64,000 nucleotides of DNA from Diphasiastrum complanatum (Eukaryota > Streptophyta > Lycopodiopsida > Lycopodiales > Lycopodiaceae). This document shows positions 12,461 through 23,134 of the stretch, piece by piece. The notes beneath the pieces were generated by a model, which made no database searches, was not told the origin of the DNA, and worked only from the letters and a program-made list of their open reading frames with translations. How positions within the stretch are numbered: the stretch's first letter is position 1; each line of letters opens with the position of its first letter. The stretch covers positions 1 through 64,000 of the forward strand of contig MU831871.1 of NCBI GenBank assembly GCA_029204225.1. The letters are read 5' to 3'. The translations under genes and the position numbers were made by a program.

Positions 12461-12958
12461 GTGATGGCAAACATGGGAGAGTCCATTTTGAGTGAAAGTA
12501 GCAAATTGGACGGGATTTCCAACTATGCAGTGTGGAAATTCAAAATGAAAAACATACTGATGGAGAAAGCCGTGTGGGAAGTCATCACATGTGATGAGAG
12601 AAGGCCGTCAAATGAAGCAGATATCAAAGTGTTCGACAAAAAGATGAGAAAAGCTTTGACCTTCATTAACTTGTCAGTGAAGGATCACATCATTACCCAC
12701 ATTTGTGATGCTGTTACACCCAGACAGGCATGGGATGTGCTAAAGGAGCAGTTCGAGACATCAAATCCGTCAAGAATCATGTTTCTGAAGTCAAAGTTGA
12801 ATAGTGCCCGCATGGAGCAAGGAGAGCACATTCAGACATACATGACCAGAATCAAGACAATGAGAGATGAACTGCATTCTACTGGTGAGCGCATACGTGA
12901 CGTGGAGCTAGTGCACAATGATTGTGCAGCATTGCAGAACCCTATCAGATGTTTGTGA
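12461..12958 (+). pseudogene. Copia gag, N-terminal part
   Basis: 166 codons opening MMANMGESILSESSKLDG. The motifs YAVWKFKMKNILMEK and AWDVLKEQFETSNPSRIMFL are those of the Copia gag (UBN2-type) domain that assembles the particle. The frame ends at 12958, but the text continues in the next frame from about 12922, so one frameshift separates it from the zinc-knuckle part. The start was taken as the first Met of the gag text; the second Met, two codons on, is equally possible. Confidence 0.85.
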
Positions 12959-14136
12959 GCGGAATAGCATCAAGAGAAAGATTGCCAACCTCTGATGAGC
13001 TCACAGGAATCTTGATGCAGGAAGAGCAACGTAGAGAAATGGTGAAAGCTAGACGTCAAAATACTGACGATCAGGCACTTGCGACATGCCAAAAACAAGG
13101 CAAGGGCAAGGGCAAGAAGAAGTCTAAGCAACAATTTGCCAAGTCTCAGGAGGACGAGGGATCTTCCAGTAAGACCAAGAAGAAAGGCAAGTGCTTCCAT
13201 TGTGGTAAAAAGGGCCATTGGAAAAGTGAATGTCGCAAATTTTTGGCGGAACAAGGCAAGGGGAGACCAAAACAAGCAGGTAACCTTGTCGATGAGGGTG
13301 AGATTGAAGACTCTAGCATCTTCATATCTGCATTGTCATCTAATCAAGATGATCAAGCATGGTATATTGACTTGGGAGCCAGAAGACACATGACAGGTAA
13401 CAAGAATTGGTTCAATAGCTTGAAAGTGTTGGATAATGGAACATCTGTTTCACAAGCAAATGGTGAGGTGTGCAAGATCAAGGAGATATGCACCGTCTCA
13501 ATCCGACTACTTGATGGCAAAAGCAGGATGATCAGGGAGATACTTTACGTACCAGGTTTGAAGAAAAATCTACTTTCTGTTGGAGTCATTACTGATCAGA
13601 AATTGAAAGTAGAATTCGCCCATGATCGTTGCTTTGAAAAGGATGTGAACCAAAAGTTCAAAGTTATTGCGGATGGAGTAAGAGAGCCCAATACAAAATT
13701 GTACACGTTAAATGCTACAATTAAAGGGCAACATGGACTTGTATCATCCATTCCATCACAAACTGAGTTGTGGCATAAGAGGCTTGGTCACTTGAACTTG
13801 GGAAGCCTCAATTTGATGAGAAAATTGGAGATGGTAACAGGATTGCCTACCATAGAAGATCACTTGAAATCGATGTGCGAATCCTGTGTATATGGGAAGC
13901 AACATCCAGAGAAGTTCAATAAACGGGGTGTTGCAAGAGCAAAGAACATCCTGGATTTAATCCACATAGATTTATGCGGGCCTATGAGGACCATGTCCTT
14001 AGGTAAAGCCTTCTATTTCATGACCTTTATTGATGATATGTCACGTAAGACGTGGATCTACTTCTTGAAGAAGAAATTAGATGCATTTGATAACTTCAAG
14101 AGCTTCAAAGCATTGGTCGAAAGACCAAATAACTAA
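12922..14136 (+). pseudogene. Copia gag end, zinc knuckle, protease and start of integrase
   Basis: Lys/Gly-rich stretch (KGKGKKKSKQQ), then the CCHC knuckle CFHCGKKGHWKSEC (about residues 90-103) for RNA binding. The protease site reads YIDLGARRHM (about residue 150), where the expected Asp-Ser-Gly has become Asp-Leu-Gly, which probably kills activity. Then comes the pre-integrase motif LWHKRLGHLN and the integrase start HIDLCGP with FIDDMSRKTWIYFL. The frame stops at 14136 inside the integrase core. Confidence 0.9.
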
Positions 14137-14855
14137 GATTAGATAGTGGAGGTGAGTACAAGTCTAATGACTTCAATGATCTTTGTGATCAACATGGGAT
14201 TAAAAGACAATTCATGCAAGCTCATACTCCTGCTCTCAATGGTGTAGCTGAGCGCAAGAATCGTACGATTGTAGAAAGTGCCAGATCTATGCTAGCTGAG
14301 ATGAAACTACCAAAAGATTTTTGGTCAGAAGCATGCAATACGGTAGTCTATCTTCAAAATAGAAGTCCTACCATTGCCATACCAAAGATAACACCTGAGG
14401 AAACATTCATGAAGCAGAAGCCAAAGGTGAACCACTTGCAAATCTTTGGATGTAAGGCCTTTGTACACATTCCTAAGGAAGAGAGACCTAAACTTGATGT
14501 AAAAGCTATCAAGTGCATATTCCTAGGATATGATGATCGTGTGAAGGTCTATAGATGTTTTGATCCAGTGGAAAACAAAATCCATATAAGCCATGATGTT
14601 ATCTTTGATGAATCCAAGATGTATGAAGATGAGGATGCTGAGAAGATAGACACATCCAGTGGAAAAGATGGTATAATAAGGATACCACCTGATGATGATC
14701 CATTCATTGACCTTTCGAGTGATGAACATGAGGATACATCTCAAGATACTACTACTCAACCTCAAGAGACAGGTTGGAGAGGTAGGGACAAACCTTTTGG
14801 TGCAAGAAGGATTGAAGTTGCAGGTGACAAACGCAAGGAGAAGGATGTATCGTGA
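14137..14855 (+). pseudogene. Copia integrase, C-terminal part
   Basis: After a frameshift the integrase continues. The second catalytic Asp is in LDSGGEYKSNDF (about 14140-14175), then HTPALNGVAERKNRTI holds the catalytic Glu. Downstream are PKDFWSEACNTVVYLQNRSP and the conserved FGCKAFVHIP and IFLGYD blocks. It ends in an acidic, Thr/Gln-rich linker. The catalytic residues survive but lie in different frames. Confidence 0.85.
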
Positions 14856-15091
14856 GATACATTTTCACCAGGAAGCCAATCACCTGACAGGAAGCTCCCT
14901 AAGTGGTTTGAGAGATTGTTGGAGAGCCGCAACATAGATGACTTTCCAAGATCATCTAGCTAGGGAGAGCTACGAAGATCAACAAGAGAGAAAACACTAC
15001 TTGAAAGGTATGAAGCAGATTATGCTCTCTTATCTAGTATTATTCAAAGCAAAGAACCTTCAACTTATGGTGAAGCAAAGGATGATGGCAT
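14856..15091 (+). other. Broken linker between integrase and reverse transcriptase
   Basis: Short frames with basic and polar residues, corresponding to the weakly conserved linker of Copia polyproteins. No motif is seen. Confidence 0.4.
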
Positions 15092-15670
15092 TTGGGTCAA
15101 GGCCATGGGAGAGAGATGGAGTCAATTGCTAAGCATAGCACATGGGACTTAGTAGAACCACCAGTTGGCAAAAAACCCATTGGTTGCAAATGGGTATACA
15201 GGACTAAGTACCATGCAGATGGAAGTATAGCAAAGCACAAGGCAAGATTGGTGATCAAAGGGTACGCACAAAGTAAAGGCATCGACTATGAGGAGACCTT
15301 TGCACCGGTTTGTAAGTGGAATGCTCTACATCTACTTGTTGCTTTAGCTTCACATTTTGGTTGGCCTTTGCATCAGATGGATGTGAAATCTGCTTTTCTA
15401 AATGGTGAGTTAGAAGAAGAAGTGTTCAAGGATCAACTTGAAGGCTTTGTAGCGAAGGGACAGGAAAATAAAGTATGTCGCTTGAAGAAAGCACTTTATG
15501 GTCTTAAACAAGCACCATGTGCGTGGTATAGCAGGACTGATGCCTACTTTTGTTCAAAGGGGATGATGAGAACACATTCTGGTCCAAATCTATATGTCTT
15601 ATGCTTTGATGGTATGGTTGCTTTGATTGCTCTTTATGTTGATGACTTGATTATTATGGGAAATAATTAA
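15092..15670 (+). pseudogene. Copia reverse transcriptase
   Basis: Reverse transcriptase copies element RNA into DNA. Visible blocks are PIGCKWVYRTKYHADGS, HKARLVIKGYAQ, DYEETFAPV, LHQMDVKSAFLNGELEEEV, LKKALYGLKQAPCAWY and the catalytic LYVDDLIIMGN. The palm residues look intact, but the frame stops at 15670 just after YVDD. Confidence 0.9.
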
Positions 15671-15726
15671 GAGATGATAGACATGATCAAGAAAGACCTC
15701 ATGGAACAAGTCGAGATCTCAGCCTG

Positions 15727-16185
15727 ATGCATTACTGCCTTGGAGTAGAAGTGTGGCAAAAAGGACATGAAGTGGGTTTAACACAGGTGAAGTATGTCAA
15801 AGAGTTGCTGCACAGGTTTAGGTTGCAAGATTGCAAACCAATAAACACTCCTATTGAACCAGGTAAAAAGCTTTTTAAGCTTGATGAGTCACAGCCATTT
15901 GATGCTACGCTGTATAGACAGTTAGTAGGGAGCTTGATTTACCTTACCACGACTAGACAAGATATATGCTATGTTGTTGGCATTATAAGTCAGTTTATGG
16001 CAGCACCTACGGAGATGCATTGGAAGGCAGCTAAATGCATTTTGCGTTATGTGAAAGGCACTTCAGAGCATGGCTTGATTTATAGGAAGCATGATGCTTT
16101 ACCTGAGTTGTGTGGCTATGTGGATGCGGATTGGGGAGGTGACTATGATGATCGTAGATCCACCACAGGGCTTTTCCTGGTCTAG
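15727..16185 (+). pseudogene. Copia reverse transcriptase end and RNase H start
   Basis: Opens MHYCLGVEVWQKGHEVGLTQ, the segment after the palm. Then ATLYRQLVGSLIYLTTTRQD, HWKAAKCILRYVKGT and the RNase H opening GYVDADWGGDYDDRRSTTG with its first Asp. The frame breaks at about 16180, where the next piece begins. Confidence 0.88.
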
Positions 16186-16528
16186 TAAGAAGCAAAGTTC
16201 AATTGCTCTTTCCACCACAGAAGCAGAGTATAAGGCAATGTGTAGTGCAGCACATGAAGCTATATGGTTGAGACAAATCTTGGAAGAAATTGGCATGAAG
16301 CAGAAAAATCCCACGACTTTACATAGCAACAGTCAGAGTGGCATTCAGCTAGCAAAGAATCCAGTGTTCCATGCGAGAACTAAACACATTGAGATTCAAT
16401 ATCACTTTATACGTGAGAGGCTGCTGAGTCGTGAAATTCATGTTGTTCATTGTAGCACAGAAGTACAACTAGCTGATATTTTCACTAAGCCACTTATTGA
16501 AGAAAAGTTTGATAAGTTTAGATCTTAG
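16178..16528 (+). pseudogene. Copia RNase H, C-terminal part
   Basis: Continues in the next frame from WSSKKQSSIALSTTEAEYKA, with its Glu. Then TLHSNSQSGIQLAKNPVFHA, in which the catalytic Asp of the usual DNQS-like motif is Ser-Asn-Ser. Then RTKHIEIQYHFIRE and ADIFTKPLIEEKFDKFR. It ends at the normal position for a Copia polyprotein. Confidence 0.85.
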
Positions 16529-16546
16529 ATTTCTATACTTAAAGTT

Positions 16547-16880
16547 TGTTGACTTTAAAGCTATGTATATGACTATATAAAAAGTAGACTCTACTTTAAG
16601 AGAGAGAGAGTTAGAATTAAAGTAGAATCATTGCGTTACTGTACTATGGGTCCTATCAATAGATAAGGATCAGTTGGCCTCGCCACAAGGCAAGTCGACA
16701 GGGCACGCATCCCGTCAACGACAACCTGGATCATGCATGTGTTGCCTGCGTGAACAACTATATGTACAGTGTAATTTCATTTTGAGAAATACAGTTGCTA
16801 TGTGAGCTTGCTGTGGAGAGTGTTTTCTGTCTGTGTTACTGTGTAACATGATCTGTGTTCCTGTGCAAAGCAAATTCTAA
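16547..16880 (+). repeat. Putative 3' LTR of the decayed Copia
   Basis: Begins TGTTGACTTTAAAGC a few bases after the RNase H stop and contains a TATA-like ACTATATAAAAAG (about 16573) in the plus orientation. It ends near where a different Copia gag starts (about 16885). There is no second copy in the window, so the ends are estimates. Confidence 0.45.
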
Positions 16881-16884
16881 GTGA

Positions 16885-17653
16885 TCAATCATAGATGATC
16901 AAGACGCAATTATGACATTGCTTTCAAGCTTGCCCTCTACATATGAGAATTGGGTGATGATGATATCGACACACTCAGATTTAACTCTTACTAGAGTTAT
17001 CACTATGTTGCTGCAAGAAGATAATCGAAGAAGTCAAGACAATTCATCGACTTCCTCCTCTCAAGCTCTATATGTCAATAAAGGCTCTAAGTGACACAAG
17101 CAAAAAAGCTCCAAGAAGGCTGCAACGAATCGGAAACTGACTCAAAGTCAAGCACAATCATCAAGCCCACAATCAAAGAAGAAGATGTTTTATAGGTATT
17201 GCAAGCGCAATAACCATGAGATCAAGGATTGCCGGATTTTTCAAGCGAAGAACGCAGCCAAGCAACCTGATCAACAAGCAAACACAGTTTCATCATCTCC
17301 CCAGGCCGAAGTGGACGAAGGCGCATTTCTGGTCAAAGATCAAAGCACATTTTTGGATGACTCATGTTTTTTTGATTCTGGAGCAACTCAACATATGACC
17401 AATCAACGTGAGATCTTCAACTCCTACACTCCTTATAGCACGAAGAAATTTGTTCATCTTGGTGACAATAGTACTCACACTATTGAATGTGAAGGTACTG
17501 TAAGATTGCGATTCCAGCATGATCAGTTCAAATTACTATCAAAGGTCTTATATATTCCTAAACTCTCTACAAATCCGTTATCAGTAAGTAGAATTATAGA
17601 TTTAGGTCATAAGTTAGAATTCAAATTTGATCTATGCAAAATTATTGATAGGA
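16885..17653 (+). pseudogene. Older Copia: gag end, zinc knuckle and protease (5' half, interrupted)
   Basis: Starts inside gag (MTLLSSLPSTYENWVMMIST, RVITMLLQEDNRR) with a stop near 17092. Then a degenerate knuckle (FYRYCKRNNHEIKDC) and the protease region CFFDSGATQHMTNQ with Asp-Ser-Gly intact. The text runs VLYIPKLSTNPLSVSRIIDL and KIIDRSN, and is cut by insertion of the young Copia at 17654-17659. The same reading resumes at 23817 (NKILALGKR), as expected of a target site. Confidence 0.85.
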
Positions 17654-17658
17654 GTAAT
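17654..17658. other. Target-site duplication GTAAT, left copy
   Basis: GTAAT directly left of the LTR and again at 23817-23821. The 5-bp length is normal for LTR retrotransposons. Confidence 0.93.
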
Positions 17659-18340
17659 TGTAAAAATTACAGCAAATAAGGATCCTAAAACACTTGAAAT
17701 GATGAGGGAAACAATAGATTATGATTTCATAAGATTAGCACAAGTTGAACCATCAAAATCCATCAAAAATCTATGCTTGAACCTCACTAAATGGCCCAAA
17801 TCCTTGAAGAAGGCTTCACACGTGTGAAAGTACGGCCTCCCACAGTCTGAGTACTGTACACCAGACCTACATTCAATCCTATAATCATTAGTAATCACAA
17901 GTACTCAAACAATTATGAACATAGAGAGCAATTGCACCATTATGAGAGAAAAAACATGAAATTGCTTGATTGATTTTGGTGAGATATCATCACCTATATA
18001 TACATGATCCATCACGGTTTTGGGTAGGTATGAGTAGCCCTAAACCTATCCCTAATTCTAATTTTGGTGGATCTTTCATCCCTACCAAGTTAGGGTTGGA
18101 ATCTTGGAGATCCCTCAACAATGCAAAAATTACCAAAAATAGCTCCTATTTTTTCTCCCTTGTATCTAAGCATAATTTGGACTCATTCCAAAGGTTCTAA
18201 CACTTAGGTCTACTTGAGAACATCCTTATGAATGGAATCCTATGCTATTTGGCACGTGTGACAAGCCACATCATGACCATCTAACTATTTACAAGTCATA
18301 TGACCAAAACTAGTCAAGCTAGAATTGTGAATTTTTAACA
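17659..18340 (-). repeat. 3' LTR of the young Copia
   Basis: 682 bp, TGTAAAAATTAC to GAATTTTTAACA on the plus strand (TGTTAAAAA...TTTTTACA on the element strand). It contains the 14-base palindrome TTCACACGTGTGAA at 17815-17828, a G-box core CACGTG at 18253-18258 and a TATATATA box near 17995. Confidence 0.96.
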
Positions 18341-18354
18341 CTCCTCCTCACTAT
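18341..18354 (-). other. Polypurine tract of the young Copia
   Basis: Read on the minus strand, a purine-rich run including GTGAGGAGGAG abuts the 3' LTR. It would prime second-strand synthesis. The same block stands beside the LTRs at 34752 and 60882. Confidence 0.9.
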
Positions 18355-21300
18355 CTAGCTTGGTTCAATCATTGCTTTACTAATCACTCCAAGTGATGAT
18401 CTGAACTTCATAAAAGGTGTCTTTTGAAGTGGTTTAGTAAGTAGATCAGCTACACATTCATTGCTTGGAACATGCTCCAAAGCAATCTCCTTGGCTTGCA
18501 CCATTTCTCTCACAAAGTGATGGCATATCTCAATGTGCTTAGATCTTGCATGGAAGATTGGGTTAGATGCAAGGTGTTGGGCTGATATATTGTCATTGTA
18601 GATGATTGGTGCCTCCTCTGAATCCATGATCTTTAGTTCCACCAATAATCTCTTGATCCAAAGTACCTCCTTTGTAGTGGTTGTCAAAGCTTTGTACTCG
18701 GCCTCGGTTGAAGATAGAGATATAGTTTCTTGCTTTTTTGAAAGCCATGAAACCACACCTTCTCCTATGAAAGTTGAATAGGAACTTGTTGATTTCCTAT
18801 CCCTCTTGTCCCCTGCAAAATCTGAATCACTAAATGCATGAAGGTTAATCACATCTCCTCTATATAGAATCCCAAAATCCAATGTACCCGAGATGTATCT
18901 TAGAATCCTCTTAGCCTTTTTCCAATGGATATTCAATGGCTTTTGCATGGATTGGCTCAACCTACATACACTAAAGCTAAGATCTGGTCTAGTTATAGTG
19001 ATCCACATTAAGGAACCTATAAGTTGCCTAAACAAAGTGATGTCCATGAAGGATCTTTCATCATCTTCATTTGGCACTTTTACATCTTGCTCCATTGGTG
19101 TGTCAACACTTTTGCATACTTCCATCTTAAACTTCTTCAAAAGACTTTGAGCATAGTTTACTTGACTTATAAAGATAAAATCAGACCCTCTAAGTACTTC
19201 TATGCCTAAGATGAAGTGAAGACACCCTAGATCTACCATCTTGAACTCTAAGGATAGATCTATCTTGATTTTTTCAATACCATCAACACTATTTCCACTA
19301 ATGATGATGTCATCTACATAAATGAGTAAAAGTACAATACCAACATCATCAAAATTAATGTAAAGAGTGGGATCATATTCACTTTGAACAAAAGAAAGTG
19401 AAATAAGATAGCAATGTAGTCTTGAATTCCAAGATCTCGAGGCTTGCTTCAAGCCATAGATGCTTCTTTGGAGATGGCATACTTTGTTCTCCATTCCATG
19501 CTTGATGAACCCTTGTGGCTGCTCCATATAGATATCCTCTTCCAAAAAACAATTCAAGAAAGCATTAGAGACATCCATTTGACATAGAATCCATCCAAAA
19601 TGTGATGCAAGTGCAATGATTAGTCTTATTGTGACCATCTTGGCCACGGGTGCAAAAGTTTCCTCATAGTCTATCCCTCTCTCTTGAGCATAACCTTTTG
19701 CAACTAATCTTGCTTTATGTTTGTTAACACTCCCATTTGCATTCAACTTAAGCTTGAAGACCCACTTGCATCCTATTACATTCCTTTGAGGTCTCTCAAC
19801 AAGCAACCAAGTTTCATTCTCAATCAAGGCATCATACTCATCCAACATAGCTTTATACCATTCTTTGGAGTTCAATGCATCTTCAACATTAGACGGTTCT
19901 TCAAAACTAGATAAAGCATAAGAAGTGGATGATATACCCTCAACTTGCTGTCCTTTGCCTTGATATGTGAGCCTTGATGGCTCCACTTTTGCCCTTGAAG
20001 ATCTCCTTGGTGTGATAGGTGGGTTTGGTGCTTGCTCCTCCATGAGCTCCTCCTCAAAACCAAGATCTTGCTCCTCGGCCATCTTCTTCTTGATTGTTGG
20101 AGCACTTGAGCCTTCTTCAAGCATATGCATATGATGTTCATCAAAGATGACATCCCTTGAAACAACAAATTTGTTCAAGGATGGGAGATAGACTTTGTAG
20201 CCCTTGCTTGAGCTTGCATATCCAAGCATGATCCCTCTTGTGGAAGATGGATCCTCCTTGGTTCTTGTTTCCAATGACACATGCACATAACATATACACC
20301 CAAAAACTTTCAAGTGATTAAGATTGGGTTTCTTTCCATACAACATCTCATATGGAGTTTTGCCTTCAATTGCTTTGCAAGACACCCTATTCATCAAGTA
20401 GTTTGCACATACAAGAGACTCACCCCAAAAGGATTTGGGCAAACAAGCATCTAATCTTAAAGCCTTAGAACATTCACATAATGTTCTATTCCTTCTTTCA
20501 GCAACTCCATTTTGTTGAGGAGTGTAAGGACAAGAAGTCTCTTTCTTGATCCCTTCCTCCTCACAAAAGGCCTTGAACTCATTGGAGATGAATTCTCCAC
20601 CATTGTCACTTCTAAGAATCTTGATGCTATGATTATGATGCTTTTCCACAAACAACTTGAACTTTACAAAAGTATCAAATATTTGAGACTTGAAGGAAAG
20701 TAAGAACACCCAACAATATCTTGAGTAGTCATCAATGAAGGTTAAAAACATGGATGAACCTCCATTAGATTTGGTGCTAGCAATGTGCACATCCGAGTGT
20801 ATGAGTTCAAGAGGATGAGATGACTTTGTGATGGAGTTAGGAAACACCTTCTTATGTGCCTTGGATAAGGCACAAGCTTCACAAACCTTGTCTTCCTTCC
20901 CAATAGACCTTGGTAGGCCTAAAGCATACTCCTCCTTGATCATAGCCTCCATGGAACCCGAGTTGACATGTCCAAGTCTTTTGTGCCATAAAGTAAAGGT
21001 AGATATCTTGCTCTTCTCGGCCAACATGACAATATTAGTATCCACAAATGCATCCAGCTTATAAAGTTTGCCAAGTCTAGTGCCCTTAGCCACTATCTTA
21101 CCCTTCTTCTTGATGAAACATTCATTTGAAGCAAAGTCAACATTGAAACCATTGTCTACCATTTGGCCAACACTTAGTAGATTCTTTGTTATTGTAGGAA
21201 TGTACAAAACACCTTCTATGTTGATCTTTTTGGAAGATCCTAAGCAAAGGGGAATGCTACCAACTCCTTCAATCTTACAAGCTTCATCATTTGCTGTATA

Positions 21301-22323
21301 GATAGACTTTATAGGTCCATCATAAGATAAGAGAGAAGAGAAAAACTCCCTTTTACTAGTCATGTGTGAACTAGCACCCGAGTCAATCCACCAAGGATCT
21401 TCTCCTTTGAAGCTTGTTGAAGAAAATATGGACATCATGAGAGAGTCCTCATGTGAACTCTCCTCCTCCTCCTCTTTGCTCATGTTGGCTTGGCTTTGAT
21501 CTTGCTTCCTCTTGAAGCATTCCGAGGCATAATGTCCCATCTTGCTACAATAGTAACACTTCACCTTTGATTTGTCCTTCTTGACTTTGGTGGTTGATGG
21601 AGATGCCTTTGGGGGTCCTTCTTGATCCTCAAGCTTTGTAGACTTCTTGAATGTTGATCCTTTGCCTTTGGACTTGCCTTTTCCTTTGGTGAAGAGAGCT
21701 TGGTCATCTCCACCTTGGATGGAAAGCCTATCCATCCTCTCTTGCATTTGGCTCCTTCTTGATTCCTCGGCCATGAGTGTGCCTTGGAGTTCTTCAAGTA
21801 TGGGTAGCTTACCCATAATTGCATATCCCTGAACCAAATTGTCAAATTCAAAGCTTAGTCCATTCAATATGAGTTGAACAAGCTCTTCATCCTTGATAGG
21901 GTCACCTATAAAGGCTAGCTCTTTGTTCAATTCCTTTACTCTTAGGACAAAAGTATGTGCACTCTCTCCTTTCTTTTGATAGCTTCTATAGATTTGATTC
22001 TTCAAAGCTAACATTCTAGTTTGGTTCTTGGATTCATAGACCTTTTGCAAAGTCTCCCAAGCATCTTGAGCTGAAGTGCAATCTCCTACCTCTCTTAAGA
22101 GTTCATTTGCAACATTCATTTTTATGCAATGTAGTGCAACATTGCACCTCTTGATGTATTTGGCTTTTTCTTGAGGATGAATAGGTTCACCCTCCTTACC
22201 ATTTACAATTTCCATCAGATCTTGCATGATCATGATAGATTCCATTCTAACTTTCCATATGGAATAGTTAGTTTTGTTGAGCCTTTCATTAGTATCCAAA
22301 AGATCTGCATTTATAGATGCCAT
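18355..22323 (-). CDS. Copia gag-pol polyprotein, intact, 1322 aa
   Basis: One open frame encodes all functions. Gag domain at about residues 20-200 (NYSIWKVRMESI, AWETLQKVYES). CCHC knuckle at 256-269 (CYYCSKMGHYASEC). Aspartic protease site at 313-320 (IDSGASSH). Pre-integrase LWHKRLGH at about 445-452. Integrase with Asp511 (HSDVH), Asp573 (RSDNGGEF) and Glu609 (NGVAERRNRT), a D-D(35)E spacing. Reverse transcriptase from about 820, with NKHKARLVAKGYAQ and the YVDD site at 1002-1005. RNase H with Asp1166/1168 (SDSDFAG), Glu1207 and Asp1244 (YNDN), ending VADLLTKPL. The length is normal for a single-ORF plant Copia. The stop lies 14 bases from the 3' LTR. The start is the first Met, ahead of the gag domain. 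No catalytic residue is missing. Confidence 0.97.
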   Translation of the reverse strand: MASINADLLDTNERLNKTNYSIWKVRMESIMIMQDLMEIVNGKEGEPIHPQEKAKYIKRCNVALHCIKMNVANELLREVGDCTSAQDAWETLQKVYESKNQTRMLALKNQIYRSYQKKGESAHTFVLRVKELNKELAFIGDPIKDEELVQLILNGLSFEFDNLVQGYAIMGKLPILEELQGTLMAEESRRSQMQERMDRLSIQGGDDQALFTKGKGKSKGKGSTFKKSTKLEDQEGPPKASPSTTKVKKDKSKVKCYYCSKMGHYASECFKRKQDQSQANMSKEEEEESSHEDSLMMSIFSSTSFKGEDPWWIDSGASSHMTSKREFFSSLLSYDGPIKSIYTANDEACKIEGVGSIPLCLGSSKKINIEGVLYIPTITKNLLSVGQMVDNGFNVDFASNECFIKKKGKIVAKGTRLGKLYKLDAFVDTNIVMLAEKSKISTFTLWHKRLGHVNSGSMEAMIKEEYALGLPRSIGKEDKVCEACALSKAHKKVFPNSITKSSHPLELIHSDVHIASTKSNGGSSMFLTFIDDYSRYCWVFLLSFKSQIFDTFVKFKLFVEKHHNHSIKILRSDNGGEFISNEFKAFCEEEGIKKETSCPYTPQQNGVAERRNRTLCECSKALRLDACLPKSFWGESLVCANYLMNRVSCKAIEGKTPYEMLYGKKPNLNHLKVFGCICYVHVSLETRTKEDPSSTRGIMLGYASSSKGYKVYLPSLNKFVVSRDVIFDEHHMHMLEEGSSAPTIKKKMAEEQDLGFEEELMEEQAPNPPITPRRSSRAKVEPSRLTYQGKGQQVEGISSTSYALSSFEEPSNVEDALNSKEWYKAMLDEYDALIENETWLLVERPQRNVIGCKWVFKLKLNANGSVNKHKARLVAKGYAQERGIDYEETFAPVAKMVTIRLIIALASHFGWILCQMDVSNAFLNCFLEEDIYMEQPQGFIKHGMENKVCHLQRSIYGLKQASRSWNSRLHCYLISLSFVQSEYDPTLYINFDDVGIVLLLIYVDDIIISGNSVDGIEKIKIDLSLEFKMVDLGCLHFILGIEVLRGSDFIFISQVNYAQSLLKKFKMEVCKSVDTPMEQDVKVPNEDDERSFMDITLFRQLIGSLMWITITRPDLSFSVCRLSQSMQKPLNIHWKKAKRILRYISGTLDFGILYRGDVINLHAFSDSDFAGDKRDRKSTSSYSTFIGEGVVSWLSKKQETISLSSTEAEYKALTTTTKEVLWIKRLLVELKIMDSEEAPIIYNDNISAQHLASNPIFHARSKHIEICHHFVREMVQAKEIALEHVPSNECVADLLTKPLQKTPFMKFRSSLGVISKAMIEPS

Positions 22324-23121
22324 CTAGTCTCCTAATCAAGGACTTGACACAAATGAAGGTTACTTCTATTGATTTGATTGAAGGTCTACCTTATCCCACT
22401 TCTTAGGGACCTGAAAAGATCAGTAATAGACTTCCTATAAAGATCTAAGAATGATCTCTAACAAAATCAAATCATAGAATACTAGAAACAATGCACTTGC
22501 TTGATTGAAGTAGACAATACTAGTAGAATTGCCCCTCTTTCTATAAAGAACATTAAAGCTTCCAAATGATCTGATCAAGAGTGAATTTCAGCAACCTAAT
22601 ATACTTCCAAAATCACTTGTAAAAGATCGAAATGGAACTTAATGAGGATGCAACACAATCTACTATCCAATCACAAGCAAAAAATGATCAAAATTGATGA
22701 AAAATTGATCTAATTTGGTGCATAAGTCAAGCAATGGTTGGACTGAACCTAAATCACTTTATGAGGTGCCTACTACACCTTATAACAGCCTTGAAGAGTC
22801 CCCAAAACTCTGATCTTCCCTCTCCTTGAATGCTAGAAAGCCTTCTCTATGAAATCACCTCCAAAACTCGCTTAGAAATCAATGCTTGGAGCAAGCAAAA
22901 CTTGCTATCTTGGTAATGTGAATTGAATTCAACTTTGCCTCTGGTTTCAGACACCTAAACACCTGCAAATGAAGTCACACAACACCAATCTCCAATGTAT
23001 TTGACTCACTTTGAGTTCTAGAATCAATACTAGATGCTAAGATCCAATCTACACAAGATTTAGATCAAAAATTGTGATCAAATTGAATGAAAACCAAGGA
23101 TTTAGCTCATTTCAGCCTTTA
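22324..23121 (-). other. Untranslated leader of the young Copia
   Basis: About 800 bases between the primer-binding site and the gag-pol start. It has no long frame and would hold the packaging and dimerisation signals; no specific motif is recognised. Confidence 0.75.
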
Positions 23122-23134
23122 GGCTCTGATACCA
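23122..23134 (-). other. Primer-binding site, initiator Met tRNA type
   Basis: Minus-strand TGGTATCAGAGCC directly follows the 5' LTR end. This is the common plant Copia site, complementary to the 3' end of initiator Met tRNA. Confidence 0.95.

Larger units (their letters stand above)
12461..16880 (+). mobile_element. Decayed Ty1/Copia retrotransposon without a recognisable 5' LTR
   Basis: Gag, zinc knuckle, protease, integrase, reverse transcriptase and RNase H follow in the Copia order (integrase before reverse transcriptase) on the plus strand, in six pieces separated by frameshifts. A putative 3' LTR follows at 16547. The 5' LTR is not seen. It is probably lost to the rearrangement that placed LTR-A copy 2 upstream. 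The element cannot make its own proteins. Confidence 0.85.

Noticed and set aside
18893-21832. Plus-strand ORFs across the young Copia
   Set aside because: Antisense shadows of the 1322-codon gag-pol frame; no motifs of their own.
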